Positions 44,103 to 52,228 are shown, numbered from the stretch's first letter. The stretch: 64,000 nucleotides of DNA from Pontixanthobacter gangjinensis (GCF_009827545.1 NZ_WTYS01000001.1:1-64000), one strand, 5' to 3'. The notes: generated by a model from the letters alone, not told the origin. A program made the numbers and translations.

Positions 44103-45970
44103 ACGTCCACCCCATTCTTTTCGGCAAAAAACAACCAGCGTGGCCAGAACTTATCGTCCGATGCGAGATTAGTCTTGAGCCGTTCAGTGACCTCCCTCAC
44201 CGATTGCTGATCGGGACTATCTTGCAGTTGCAAGTCCTTCGCGGCTTCGATTGCCTTCTCCGCTTCGCGTGATCTTGCGTGTTTCAACCCGAACAATGGC
44301 GATGTTAGCCAACCACTTGCGTCGCCGTATTTGACGAAGCGGGTCTCCTCCAGCTTAACCGAGGGGCCATCCCCATAGAGGTGATAAAGCAGATCAGTAG
44401 TTTCATCGAACTCCGCCTCCATCGACGCAAGGATCATGGGTGAGTGGGTCGCAGCAATAACTTGCAAAGCCAGATCGCTACTTAATAAGTCCGACGTGCT
44501 CAAAAGGGCAGGTAGAACGATCCGCTGCCACTTAGGGTGCAGATGCGCTTCGAGTTCATCGACGATCACCAGCATACGACGGAGCGGCTCGCGACCCAGG
44601 CGCTTCGAGGCTAACTCATGCTCCTGCCAAGACCAGATTATTAGGTAGGCAAGCAGAAGCACCCTTTGAACACCGGACGACGCTTGGGTTACTGGGATTG
44701 TGCCGTAGCGGTGTTCGATAGTTGGTATCTCACGTGGATCGCCCGGAAGTCGAATTGGGTGTCCGGGGCAAAGTGTCCCAAGGTCTTCCGGAGACAAGCG
44801 TTTCAGAACGCTTGAGAACAGATCGAAGGTCTTTTGATCGTTCGCGGATTGCCACTTGACCCAGTCCCGGATTAGCCCCTCGATCATTCCGGGTTTGCCG
44901 TTCCAGACTTCGTGCGCGGTGAGGAACCCTCCACCTGCGCCCGGACGATCAAAAGCCGAACGCGCTGGGTCGGCCACCGCGAAAGAGCCGTCAGCCCGCG
45001 AAAAGACCGCCAGCGCATCAATCGTCATCGCACCATTGGGTCGATCCCAATCTTGGTTTGTAGGGTTCCAAGCAGCTTGAAACGAAGAAACCGCATCGCC
45101 CCGACCGCTTAGTGAATAGCTTACGGATGGCGTGAGGTCCGCACGGTCAGGAGGAGGCAAAAATGGCTTTTCCACCCAAGAACCTGTTGCTGCCCACCAA
45201 GTGAAGTCGAGCAAGAACGACTTGCCCAGTCCGTTGTCTCCGGTGATGATCGTAAGCCGAGGCCCGTAGTCAAGTTTGAGCGTAGCTGCCGGACCTGCAT
45301 TAGTGAGATTGAGAGAAACAACTGTTCGCCCCCCTTCCAACTCCGCATCTGGCGGTGACGGTAGCTTCCGTGCGACGGCTGTCATCTCCAAAGGTTCGGA
45401 AGAAATTGCCTTATCAAAGGCCAGTTCTTGATCCATTGCTCGGCGACAAAATATCCGCGATCTTTCCTCGTCAGAAATCGTAAACTTGGCGGTAAAAACA
45501 TCCACAAGGTCATCGTAGGACCTGACATGGTCCAAGCGTTCGCCTTTGAGGAGCCAAATAGCTAACGCGTCGGCAGGCACCGTCGCAGCCAACTGGCGCT
45601 CGTTTAGTATCCGCGTGATCACATCAAGATAGTCTTCGGCAAAGCCCCAACTTCGGGTGTTGCGCGGATGTATGAATGCATCACCAAAAGTCTGCGTATT
45701 GACCGTTTGTAGGCCACTTGACGGGTATTTTTCGACAACCCACCATGCCGCACTGCCCTTAAAGGGCTGAAAATAACGCGCACTTCGCCGATCGATGCGG
45801 TGATGCCGATCCATATGCTCGCGAGTTATCGCGTCGAGGCTGACTTGGTCGGTCGAGCCAATGCTAAGCTGCTTGGCCTTGCAAGCGACAAACGTAATTC
45901 CAAGAAACGGATGAACGCTCGCACGTAGGCAATGGATTGCCCTGACCACGGCTTCCGAACTAATATACAA
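44099..45970 (-). CDS. AAA/ABC-type ATPase, PtuA-like with extra N-terminal domain
   Basis: A 623-residue protein. Residues 1-210 form an additional domain of unknown type. The ATPase follows: Walker A TGDNGLGKS (243-251), a signature-like ASSGVQRVLLLAYL, Walker B MLVIVDELEAHLHP, and the H-loop ATHSPMI. It matches the AAA_15/21 ATPases of Septu (PtuA) and OLD-like systems. The start is a TTG preceded by GGGGCGG. It is co-directional with a methyltransferase 30 bp upstream and overlaps the HNH gene. The N-terminal domain could provide DNA recognition or cleavage; I see no known nuclease motif in it. Confidence 0.82.
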   Translation of the reverse strand: MYISSEAVVRAIHCLRASVHPFLGITFVACKAKQLSIGSTDQVSLDAITREHMDRHHRIDRRSARYFQPFKGSAAWWVVEKYPSSGLQTVNTQTFGDAFIHPRNTRSWGFAEDYLDVITRILNERQLAATVPADALAIWLLKGERLDHVRSYDDLVDVFTAKFTISDEERSRIFCRRAMDQELAFDKAISSEPLEMTAVARKLPSPPDAELEGGRTVVSLNLTNAGPAATLKLDYGPRLTIITGDNGLGKSFLLDFTWWAATGSWVEKPFLPPPDRADLTPSVSYSLSGRGDAVSSFQAAWNPTNQDWDRPNGAMTIDALAVFSRADGSFAVADPARSAFDRPGAGGGFLTAHEVWNGKPGMIEGLIRDWVKWQSANDQKTFDLFSSVLKRLSPEDLGTLCPGHPIRLPGDPREIPTIEHRYGTIPVTQASSGVQRVLLLAYLIIWSWQEHELASKRLGREPLRRMLVIVDELEAHLHPKWQRIVLPALLSTSDLLSSDLALQVIAATHSPMILASMEAEFDETTDLLYHLYGDGPSVKLEETRFVKYGDASGWLTSPLFGLKHARSREAEKAIEAAKDLQLQDSPDQQSVREVTERLKTNLASDDKFWPRWLFFAEKNGVDV

Positions 45971-46000
45971 TTGCCGCCCCCCTCATGCCCATTATGACGA

Positions 46001-47014
46001 TCAGTCTTCTTCGCCTTCGTCTTCCGCAATTCGCTCGATCTGCTCAACCATAGCTTCGCAATATTCGCGCTTGGCGTCGATCCCTATTGATCTAAAACCA
46101 TGCTTGCGGGCAAAGGCCAAGGATGTCCCGCTCCCGGCGAACGGGTCAAGGACCACCCCTCGTGGCGGCGTGGTGGTCAGGATCGGTATTCGGACTAATT
46201 CCTCGGAGAAACGGGCCTTGTGTCGGCTGCTCTGTCCTCGAACTGTGGCGATTTCCCAAGTGTCTCGTGGCGGTAACATCGTTCCGCTATCGGTCACTTT
46301 TCCAACCGAGTTCTTGTCGAAATAATACCATCGTTCTTTGGCGAAGTGAAAAACATACTCGTGCGACATCGAGCATCGGTCTCGAACCTGATCTGGGATA
46401 GGATTTGGTTTGACCCAGACATTGTCATTCCGCACTAGCCAGCCGCGTTCCTGCAACTCAATTGCAAAGCGGTGGGGGATCAAGAGTAGTTGCTTCGGCA
46501 CACACCAAAGTCCGTCCCCTTTCTTGTCTTGCGGTCGAATGCCGAACCTTCGGGCAGATTGCTTTGCCTCTTTGCTACGGTGCGCGCCTTTGCCGCTCCA
46601 GTAGGTATCACCGATGTTTACCCAGAGGCTTCCATTGTCGATCAGAACATCAGAGGTAGCATCGAACACATCTGCAAGTTTTGAAATGAACTCCGATGGA
46701 TGCTCTTCCAGACCAATCTGCCGCTCGACGCCGTAATCACGCTGCCCGTAAAATGGAGGTGAGGTGATAACGCAGTTCACCAAAATGTTGGATTTGGATA
46801 GCAATTCCAAGCCATCCCGAACATCCATGTTTAGGATGATTGTGGTGTCATCAGCATAGAATGCAGCTTCTTGTAGCGCGCTTGCTGTAAATACTTCTTC
46901 CGAAATCACTTTCGGATGCATAGCTGCATTAGCTTTTGTGGACGGTCCTGTAGCCTCCGGTATGCTATCTACCAAGTGAAGGTTAGGCGTTGCTGATGCG
47001 GCCACGACCGACAC
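46001..47014 (-). CDS. DNA methyltransferase (N4-cytosine/N6-adenine type)
   Basis: A 337-residue beta-group DNA methyltransferase. Motif IV TSPPFYGQRDYG (84-95) comes before motif I DPFAGSGTS (290-298), with a long target-recognition region between (PKQLLLIPHRFAIELQERGW and WVKPNPIPDQV). SPPF is compatible with either adenine-N6 or cytosine-N4 methylation. It heads the ATPase-HNH operon, so it may protect host DNA from the downstream nuclease. The first codon is GTG; a GTG three codons later (47005) has better spacing to AGGAG, and an ATG exists at 46921. Confidence 0.88.
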   Translation of the reverse strand: MSVVAASATPNLHLVDSIPEATGPSTKANAAMHPKVISEEVFTASALQEAAFYADDTTIILNMDVRDGLELLSKSNILVNCVITSPPFYGQRDYGVERQIGLEEHPSEFISKLADVFDATSDVLIDNGSLWVNIGDTYWSGKGAHRSKEAKQSARRFGIRPQDKKGDGLWCVPKQLLLIPHRFAIELQERGWLVRNDNVWVKPNPIPDQVRDRCSMSHEYVFHFAKERWYYFDKNSVGKVTDSGTMLPPRDTWEIATVRGQSSRHKARFSEELVRIPILTTTPPRGVVLDPFAGSGTSLAFARKHGFRSIGIDAKREYCEAMVEQIERIAEDEGEED

Positions 47015-47035
47015 TCCTATCTGTTTGGTCGTGGC
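47001..47035 (-). promoter_or_regulatory. Hairpin sequestering the methyltransferase start
   Basis: GCCACGACC (47001-47009) and GGTCGTGGC (47027-47035) form a perfect 9-bp stem with a 17-base loop that contains the AGGAG and the first GTG codon. In the mRNA it would hide the ribosome site; as DNA it is an operator-like inverted repeat. A second inverted repeat, GTGGCGT-gcgg-ACGCCAC, follows at 47039-47056. Confidence 0.65.
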
Positions 47036-47227
47036 TTAGTGGCGTGCGGACGCCACGTAAAGCGACCATGCCTCGGTTCCAAGGTATAAGCGGCTCTCGC
47101 ACGGCCTTCCCCGTGTTAGAAAATTTAATGTGATCGTAAACCATCTCACAGAAGTTCGATCCGTGTTTTTGAACACATTCTCAATAGGGTTTTAAACCCG
47201 TGACAACATCTAGACTACACATTTGCC

Positions 47228-48016
47228 TCAACGAAGCGCGTTCCATTCCGCTCGAAGATCAACCGTTGCTGCTCGATGCAAAAGGAACCTATTTACAGCT
47301 TGCAGCAAGCCCTTCTCGGCCTCGTCAAGCAACATCGGTCGTTTTGGCGGTGGATCCTTAGATCCGCCATGGCGTGCAAATGGACCAAGATATGCAGGGT
47401 TGTTAGCTGTATTGGTGAAGTCTTTGAGGCGAGAGCCTGACCAACCCGCCTCGTCCGCAATTTTTTTATCGTCCCAGCCAGCATCTTTCATCCAATCGCG
47501 AAAGGCATAAAGCGACTGGTAAGTAATTCCATTCACACCAACATATTTCAGTATCGCAAATGCCACCTCGTCATATCTGGCTAGAAAGATATTTCGGGTA
47601 AGGGGGTCGTCGAGTTTGCTCTGGTCGAGGCCGTGATGTGTTTTCAGATGCTTAGGAGAAAACGGGTTGATGGTTACGTTGCCGGGGTATGGAAGGTCGC
47701 AGACAATTTCTTGGTCTTGAACATTTTCAGCGCTAGGATTGACCAACTCAAGTGGGTAATAATTACGGCCCGAAGCCAGATACATAGCACCGTCGAACAT
47801 TGCCTTCATCGCCGTCATCTTGTCGAGAAACTCCTGCGGTGTAGAGGCCTCGTCGAAGTGTCGCGATGTCCAAGCATACCAAGCTGGGATGGTTTCGCTC
47901 TCTTCGCCCCACATCACGATGTCAGGGCTAAGCAAGTTTTGCGCGAAATTTTCCATCCATGATCGGTTAGGATGGGTCCACATATAGAACCTTGGTGCGG
48001 AGTTCAGTCCATTCAT
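47228..48016 (-). CDS. Unknown protein upstream of the methyltransferase
   Basis: A 262-residue protein with no recognised family. Aromatic-rich N-terminal part (RFYMWTHPNRSWMENFAQN), a central GRNYYPLELVNPSAENVQDQ, and a C-terminal helical section (GLLQAVNRFLLHRAATVDLR). No signal peptide or membrane segment. A good AAGGAG precedes the ATG. It is on the same strand as the methyltransferase operon but separated by 213 bp containing two hairpins, so it may be part of the system or independent. Confidence 0.7.
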   Translation of the reverse strand: MNGLNSAPRFYMWTHPNRSWMENFAQNLLSPDIVMWGEESETIPAWYAWTSRHFDEASTPQEFLDKMTAMKAMFDGAMYLASGRNYYPLELVNPSAENVQDQEIVCDLPYPGNVTINPFSPKHLKTHHGLDQSKLDDPLTRNIFLARYDEVAFAILKYVGVNGITYQSLYAFRDWMKDAGWDDKKIADEAGWSGSRLKDFTNTANNPAYLGPFARHGGSKDPPPKRPMLLDEAEKGLLQAVNRFLLHRAATVDLRAEWNALR

Positions 48017-48132
48017 CTACTTTCTCCTTATTATCATGCGACGTCACTGCTTTGTTCTTTAGCGCCGTATGATTGTTACAATAAAGGGTATAGGCATAAG
48101 AGCCGAAACGAACTGAACAGAAAGACCGAGTA

Positions 48133-48399
48133 ATGGGCACGAAAAGCGCATGGACGCCTGAAAGGCGAGCGCGTCAGCGGGCGATCATTCAGCAGACAAA
48201 GCCTTGGAGACATTCAACTGGACCTTCGACACCGCAGGGTAAGTTGAGATCAAGTCAGAATGCTAGAATGTCCGACGACATTGCCGCAGCTAAAGTCATT
48301 CGAGAAGAACTGATGGCGGGGTTTCTTGCTCTGCATGATCGAGAGCGGCGACCTCGACAATCTTGTTTTACAACGCTGAAACTCCCGTCTTTACCCTAG
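48133..48399 (+). CDS. Small basic protein of unknown function
   Basis: An 88-residue protein. Its middle, STGPSTPQGKLRSSQNARMS, matches a short motif of the type STGPxTPxGKxxSxxNA that recurs in small phage or island proteins (possible DNA-binding). The N-terminus is Arg-rich (TPERRARQRAIIQQTKPW). It is divergent from the 262-residue gene. Function unknown. Confidence 0.6.
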   Translation: MGTKSAWTPERRARQRAIIQQTKPWRHSTGPSTPQGKLRSSQNARMSDDIAAAKVIREELMAGFLALHDRERRPRQSCFTTLKLPSLP

Positions 48400-48419
48400 A
48401 CCACACCGCACACTCTCCT

Positions 48420-48440
48420 AGTCTAAATCTTATAGATTAG
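48420..48440. promoter_or_regulatory. Imperfect palindrome before the resolvase
   Basis: CTAAATCT-TAT-AGATTAG is an inverted repeat with a one-base bulge (48423-48440), 13 bases before the resolvase GTG and next to its AAGGAG. It could be a res-type site or an autoregulatory operator of the resolvase. Confidence 0.5.
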
Positions 48441-48452
48441 AAGGAGTTAAGA

Positions 48453-49016
48453 GTGAAAGTGGGTTACGCCAGAACAAGCACGTTTGACCAGATTGCGGGG
48501 TTGGAAGCACAAATCACACTGCTTTCAGCTGTGAACTGTGAGCGCCTTTTCACCGAGCAAGTTTCGTCAGTCGGTGAACGGGAGCAATTTCAGATAGCAT
48601 TGGATTTTGTCCGCGATGGTGACGCGCTTGTAGTGACACGGCTCGACAGGCTCGCCCGCTCTACTTCCGACCTTCTTGGAATTTTGGATCGCCTTGAAGC
48701 CAAAGGCGTCGCGTTGCGCATACTCGATTTCGGCGGGACCGAGATGGATACCAAATCACCCACTGGTAAACTGATGCTCACAATGTTCGGTGCACTCGCG
48801 CAATTTGAGCGTGAATTGATGCTGGTTCGCCAACGCGAGGGTATCGAGCGCGCCAAACGTGAAGGGAAATATAAAGGCAGGGCACCAACAGCCCGTCGCA
48901 GGCTCCCAGAGATGCGCCTATTGTCCGAGGAGGGCCTTACTCCTCCAGAGATTGCCAACCGCCTGAATTGCAGCCGAGCGTCCGTATACCGCCTATTGAA
49001 GGAGGATGCCTCGTGA
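48453..49016 (+). CDS. Small serine recombinase (resolvase/invertase)
   Basis: A 187-residue resolvase. Catalytic Ser9 is in GYARTSTFDQ. VVTRLDRLARSTSDLL carries the active-site arginines. FGALAQFERELMLVRQREGI is the long E helix. The C-terminal HTH is EEGLTPPEIANRLNCSRASV. The GTG start has an AAGGAG 8 bases before it. Related to Tn3-type resolvases. It begins a three-gene run of overlapping genes and may stabilise or invert a DNA segment of the element. Confidence 0.93.
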   Translation: MKVGYARTSTFDQIAGLEAQITLLSAVNCERLFTEQVSSVGEREQFQIALDFVRDGDALVVTRLDRLARSTSDLLGILDRLEAKGVALRILDFGGTEMDTKSPTGKLMLTMFGALAQFERELMLVRQREGIERAKREGKYKGRAPTARRRLPEMRLLSEEGLTPPEIANRLNCSRASVYRLLKEDAS

Positions 49017-49207
49017 TCGAGCCAGCCGAACTGTTTGCGCGGATCACAGGTCAGCTTGAAGACCTTCATGGTATCGCCGTTGAAGGGCAGCGGGCGAACC
49101 TCTCGCCGGATGAAAACTGTGTTTATGCCGATCAAATTAGCAACGGGTTGCAAAATATTGGTGAGGTCGTCCGTATCCTGTGCTTGGAAAATGGATCGAA
49201 CTCATGA
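49013..49207 (+). CDS. Small acidic protein between resolvase and HNH-like gene
   Basis: A 64-residue protein starting at a GTG that overlaps the resolvase stop (GTGA) and ending in an ATGA overlap with the next gene. The double coupling supports it as real. The sequence (AELFARITGQLEDLHGIAVE) is helix-rich and acidic. No family recognised. Confidence 0.65.
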   Translation: MIEPAELFARITGQLEDLHGIAVEGQRANLSPDENCVYADQISNGLQNIGEVVRILCLENGSNS

Positions 49208-49698
49208 TCTGGGGCGCGGACGTGCCCGCCGACGTTGTAATCGAGAGAAAGGTCGATCAGGCAATCGCTGATGGCCATAGATTGCCGAGATGGGGCTGGT
49301 CTATCCCGCGCCCTTACAACGGCTCTACTGGCCCTGAACGGATCGCTGGGTGGCAGAAAACTATCGTGGCACAGAGCCTAGGGTTATTACCGCCGTTGAC
49401 GGTTTGCACGGCCTGTGAGGTTCGCAAGGCAGAACAACGTCACAATGAAATTTATGCGCGTAGCTTGGCCGCTATGCCTGTGTGCCGATCCTGTCATGCC
49501 CGTATCCATCGGCGGTATGGATCACCGGACACATGGCACGCATTTTTGCTTGAGAGCATTCCGGCAACGTCGTGGCTTCGCGGGTTAGCCATGCAACCGA
49601 TCAGCCGCACGGATGCTTTTAGGCTGGCCGAGCAACCGGACTTGCTTAAAGCTGTGGCGGCTTACTCGGCGGCTCTTCGAGCAGATCAGTTGCCGTGA
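49204..49698 (+). CDS. HNH-like zinc-motif protein
   Basis: A 164-residue protein. TVCTACEVRKAEQRHNE and PVCRSCHARIHRRYG give two Cys-x-x-Cys pairs followed by His residues, as in HNH endonucleases and zinc-binding DNA proteins. The rest is helical. Start by ATGA overlap with the preceding gene. It ends inside the convergent XRE gene (53-bp overlap). Activity unproven. Confidence 0.7.
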   Translation: MIWGADVPADVVIERKVDQAIADGHRLPRWGWSIPRPYNGSTGPERIAGWQKTIVAQSLGLLPPLTVCTACEVRKAEQRHNEIYARSLAAMPVCRSCHARIHRRYGSPDTWHAFLLESIPATSWLRGLAMQPISRTDAFRLAEQPDLLKAVAAYSAALRADQLP

Positions 49699-49876
49699 TG
49701 CCGAGGTTGCCAGCAATCCGCTCAATGACATCAATTGTCGGACTGCGCTTCGAGTGCTCCAGATGATTGATGTAGGTCCGGTGCACATCGACGAGTGCAG
49801 CGAAATCGTCCTGCGACATCTCGCGCTCACGCCGTATTCGCTTGAGGTTTGCAGCTAGGTTATCGCGCAGCTTCAT
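49646..49876 (-). CDS. XRE-family repressor-like regulator
   Basis: A 76-residue HTH protein (LKRIRREREMSQDDFAALVD, then VHRTYINHLEHSKRSPTID), the size of small phage or R-M controller-type regulators. Its 3' end overlaps the end of the zinc-motif gene on the other strand. It could regulate the element's operons or the hairpin-marked methyltransferase region; this is only a possibility. Confidence 0.88.
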   Translation of the reverse strand: MKLRDNLAANLKRIRREREMSQDDFAALVDVHRTYINHLEHSKRSPTIDVIERIAGNLGITATDLLEEPPSKPPQL

Positions 49877-50002
49877 CCTGCATGATGGACCACACCATCA
49901 AAATCCAGTCACCAGACGATGATCTACAAAGTTCTTGCGTAGGCGAACTCACTCTTTAGTGTTCGCTCTAATTTCTGGCATTCACAAATGGGAGAACCTC
50001 GA

Positions 50003-50632
50003 ATGCAAATTGTCTCTATGATCTTCTTGATCATTTTCTTTGCCGCGTTTGCCGGAGTGATCAAACCCTACATTGGAAATCTGACGCGTTGGCAGTTTGC
50101 CGTTGCCGCTTTTGTGTCTGCGATGATTTGTGGGGCTACCTCGCCGACGCCAAACGAAGCAAGCCGACTTACATCAGGGGCAGAGAGCGAAGCGGCGGAA
50201 CAAGAACCGCAAACCAATAGCAGTGAAGAAATTGTCAGCGCGAAGCGGCCAGAGAAACCAGAGCCAGCGGCAAGGCCTACAGAAACGGCAAAAGAGGAGG
50301 GGGCGAAAAGCAAGGGTGCTTCGGCTCCCAAGAGATCAACACAACACAATATCGTCATCATGTCGAGGGACGGGGTGAGAGCCAGATTGAAGGACCCTGA
50401 TAGCGCAGACTTCCGAAATGTCGGCTACTATTCGGGCGGTTCCGAGGGTGCGGCTGTCTGCGGCGAGGTGAACGCAAAGAACGGTTTTGGTGGGTTTGGT
50501 GGATTTGAACGTTTTGTTGCGATGGGCCCGAAGGTGGCGTTTCTAGAAAGCGATGTTGAAGCGAGTGAGTTCGCTATTGCTTGGAAAGGTCTCTGCGTGA
50601 AAGCAGATACTGACGAAGTGAATATACCGTAG
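50003..50632 (+). CDS. Membrane-anchored protein with disordered linker
   Basis: A 209-residue protein. Two hydrophobic segments lie near the N-terminus (MIFLIIFFAAFAGVI and FAVAAFVSAMICGA). A Glu/Lys/Pro/Ala-rich linker follows (about 60-120), then a compact C-terminal domain (SRDGVRARLKDPDSADFRNV through EVNAKNGFGGFGGFERFV) of a type often seen in phage and plasmid proteins. The ATG at 50003 has GGGAG at the right distance; another ATG lies at 49988. It is the last gene of the element before the tRNA. Confidence 0.72.
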   Translation: MQIVSMIFLIIFFAAFAGVIKPYIGNLTRWQFAVAAFVSAMICGATSPTPNEASRLTSGAESEAAEQEPQTNSSEEIVSAKRPEKPEPAARPTETAKEEGAKSKGASAPKRSTQHNIVIMSRDGVRARLKDPDSADFRNVGYYSGGSEGAAVCGEVNAKNGFGGFGGFERFVAMGPKVAFLESDVEASEFAIAWKGLCVKADTDEVNIP

Positions 50633-50701
50633 CCAACCGGACATACGGCGGACATGACTTTTCAGAATGGCTTGAAAGTTCTTCCAAATCGGGAAGAAAC
50701 A

Positions 50702-50749
50702 GGTGGTGAGCCCTGCTGGGTTCGAACCAGCGACCTACTGATTAAAAGT
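50702..50749. repeat. Right attachment repeat (tRNA-Lys 3' half)
   Basis: Forty-eight bases identical to 39999-40046. Here they form the T arm, acceptor end with encoded CCA and half of the anticodon arm of the intact tRNA-Lys, so insertion preserved the tRNA. Confidence 0.92.
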
Positions 50750-50779
50750 CAGTTGCTCTACCGACTGAGCTAAGGGCCC
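50704..50779 (-). tRNA. tRNA-Lys (UUU)
   Basis: A 76-nt tRNA on the minus strand with encoded CCA. The acceptor stem GGGCCCT/AGGGCTC (one G-U), D arm GCTC/GAGC, anticodon stem ACTGA/TCAGT around CTTTTAA (anticodon TTT), and T arm GCTGG-TTCGAAC-CCAGC all fold correctly. It is the integration target of the adjacent element. Confidence 0.96.
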
Positions 50780-50994
50780 CCAAAATTGAGGAATGTGCTT
50801 TGCTGCACCACCGGAGGCGTCACCTAGGGATGGGGCGCGGCTTGGTCAAGCGGGCATTGAGCTGTTTGAGCGATAAAGATGAAATTGGGTCGCGCTAGTT
50901 GCCCAATACCGCGCAGAATGCTGCCAAACCACCCATGATATTAAGGCAGAGTGCGGCGACCGGAACGTTCGCTACTCCCCGGTCACCGCCTCCA

Positions 50995-51627
50995 TCAGGC
51001 CTTCTCAACCTCTTCGGCATTCAAAGCCTTGCGCCGCAGTGCTGCTGCTGCATCGGTGGTATATATCTGTTGAAGATGTTCATACATTGTAGCCCGCGCC
51101 GCGCTCGCACGTACAGCGGCCGGCTCCCCCAAGCGGCTTTGGTTATTTTGCAGCAAATTATTGATGATATCGAGCAGGATATCGATGATCTTCCCAAGAA
51201 ATCCGCCAATCGGAAATTTTTGGAGTACAATCTTCAAGATTTTCTTGATCGGTTCAAGGATGTCAACGATACCGCCCAGCAGCCCGCCCAGAAAATTGGA
51301 AGACCGTGCTGCGGCTTGCGGCGCAACAAATTCTGCTGCCGACTTTGCCAGCATGGGAAGAGCGGTTGCCTCGGCATATTCATCGAGCTGAACGGCAAGT
51401 TCGCTAGCTTCTTCCGTATCGTAGAAGGTTACGAGCCGGTTATTTAGCTGGACAGACTGCTCGATCAAGGCCCGCCCGAGAATATCTACAATTGGGACAT
51501 CATCAACGCGGCCATCGACACGTGCTGCGCTAAGAGTTGCCTCGTGATATCCATTAAAGAAGCCAGCAAGATCGGCCAGTGCCTCGGCGAAAGGTCCGTT
51601 TCTGCTGGATTTTACTAATTCGGTCAT
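50995..51627 (-). CDS. Unknown protein with amphipathic hydrophobic middle
   Basis: A 210-residue protein with no family I recognise. Residues 1-100 are helical and acidic. A Gly/Ile/Leu-rich middle (NFLGGLLGGIVDILEPIKKI and IGGFLGKIIDILLDIINNLL) could be amphipathic or membrane-interacting. The C-terminus is Ala/Arg-rich. No signal peptide. It is a single gene between tRNA-Lys and folK, with its own AT-rich upstream region. Confidence 0.7.
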   Translation of the reverse strand: MTELVKSSRNGPFAEALADLAGFFNGYHEATLSAARVDGRVDDVPIVDILGRALIEQSVQLNNRLVTFYDTEEASELAVQLDEYAEATALPMLAKSAAEFVAPQAAARSSNFLGGLLGGIVDILEPIKKILKIVLQKFPIGGFLGKIIDILLDIINNLLQNNQSRLGEPAAVRASAARATMYEHLQQIYTTDAAAALRRKALNAEEVEKA

Positions 51628-51739
51628 TCCAAGTCTCCAATTTTAACTTTCCGAAAGAACGGGCAATTTCCCGCTCGTCATTTGTTAATTGGAGTGCATG
51701 AGTTCTCGCGTGACGTTCGTCACGCATTGGGCCTGCAAT

Positions 51740-52228
51740 TCAACTTTTCTTGTTTAGCCGTGCCCGCAGATGTCGCAATTTCAGGCCAGTCAGCGGATCG
51801 CGCCAATCGCCCGCAATGCAGGAGGCAGGGCCAAGCACGAAGTCCCTTTCCCGAAAAAGGTGATGCGGGATCAACAGCCCGCTCGATGCCCAGATTCCCC
51901 CGCTCCACATGATGATATCAAGATCGAGTACCCGCGCCCGCCAGCGTCCTCCGCGGCGTATGCCGAATTGACGCTCTATCTGCTTGAGAGAGGCAAGCAA
52001 TTCCACTGGGCCGATTTCACTTTCGAGCAGCGCTGCTCCATTTGCATACTGACGGCGCGCGGGGCCAAGCGGCGCGCTTGTGATGAGCCGCGATGTTTTG
52101 TGTACGGATCCAAGCGGGGCAAGTGCATCAATCGCGGCGCGCAAGACCTTTTTTGGCGGCCCGTGCAAGGGGTGAGGAGTGTTAGAGCCGAGAGCAATCA
52201 GATAGGAATGGGTCAAGCTCGGACGCAT
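51740..52228 (-). CDS. folK: 6-hydroxymethyl-dihydropterin pyrophosphokinase FolK
   Basis: A 162-residue enzyme that transfers pyrophosphate from ATP to 6-hydroxymethyl-7,8-dihydropterin in folate synthesis. Motifs visible: YLIALGSN at the start, RRGGRWRARVLDLDIIMW (the ATP/Mg Asp-x-Asp) and the substrate-site HHLFRERDFVLGP. The ATG shares a base with the aguB stop (TGATG), so it is coupled to it. Confidence 0.93.
   Translation of the reverse strand: MRPSLTHSYLIALGSNTPHPLHGPPKKVLRAAIDALAPLGSVHKTSRLITSAPLGPARRQYANGAALLESEIGPVELLASLKQIERQFGIRRGGRWRARVLDLDIIMWSGGIWASSGLLIPHHLFRERDFVLGPASCIAGDWRDPLTGLKLRHLRARLNKKS

Larger units (their letters stand above)
40047..50749. mobile_element. Integrative element in tRNA-Lys (about 10.7 kb)
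   Basis: Bounded by the 48-bp direct repeat at 39999-40046 and 50702-50749. It carries a P4-like tyrosine integrase, an AlpA-like excisionase, an RT-like gene, a methyltransferase-ATPase-HNH operon, a resolvase operon and small regulators. No conjugation, capsid or replication genes are visible, so it is either mobilised by others or moves as a satellite-like or defence island. The intact tRNA-Lys is at the end opposite the integrase. Confidence 0.88.

Noticed and set aside
46001-48016. Type I or III restriction system
   Set aside because: No HsdR/Res helicase or HsdS-type specificity protein is present; the nuclease candidates are HNH and the ATPase only.
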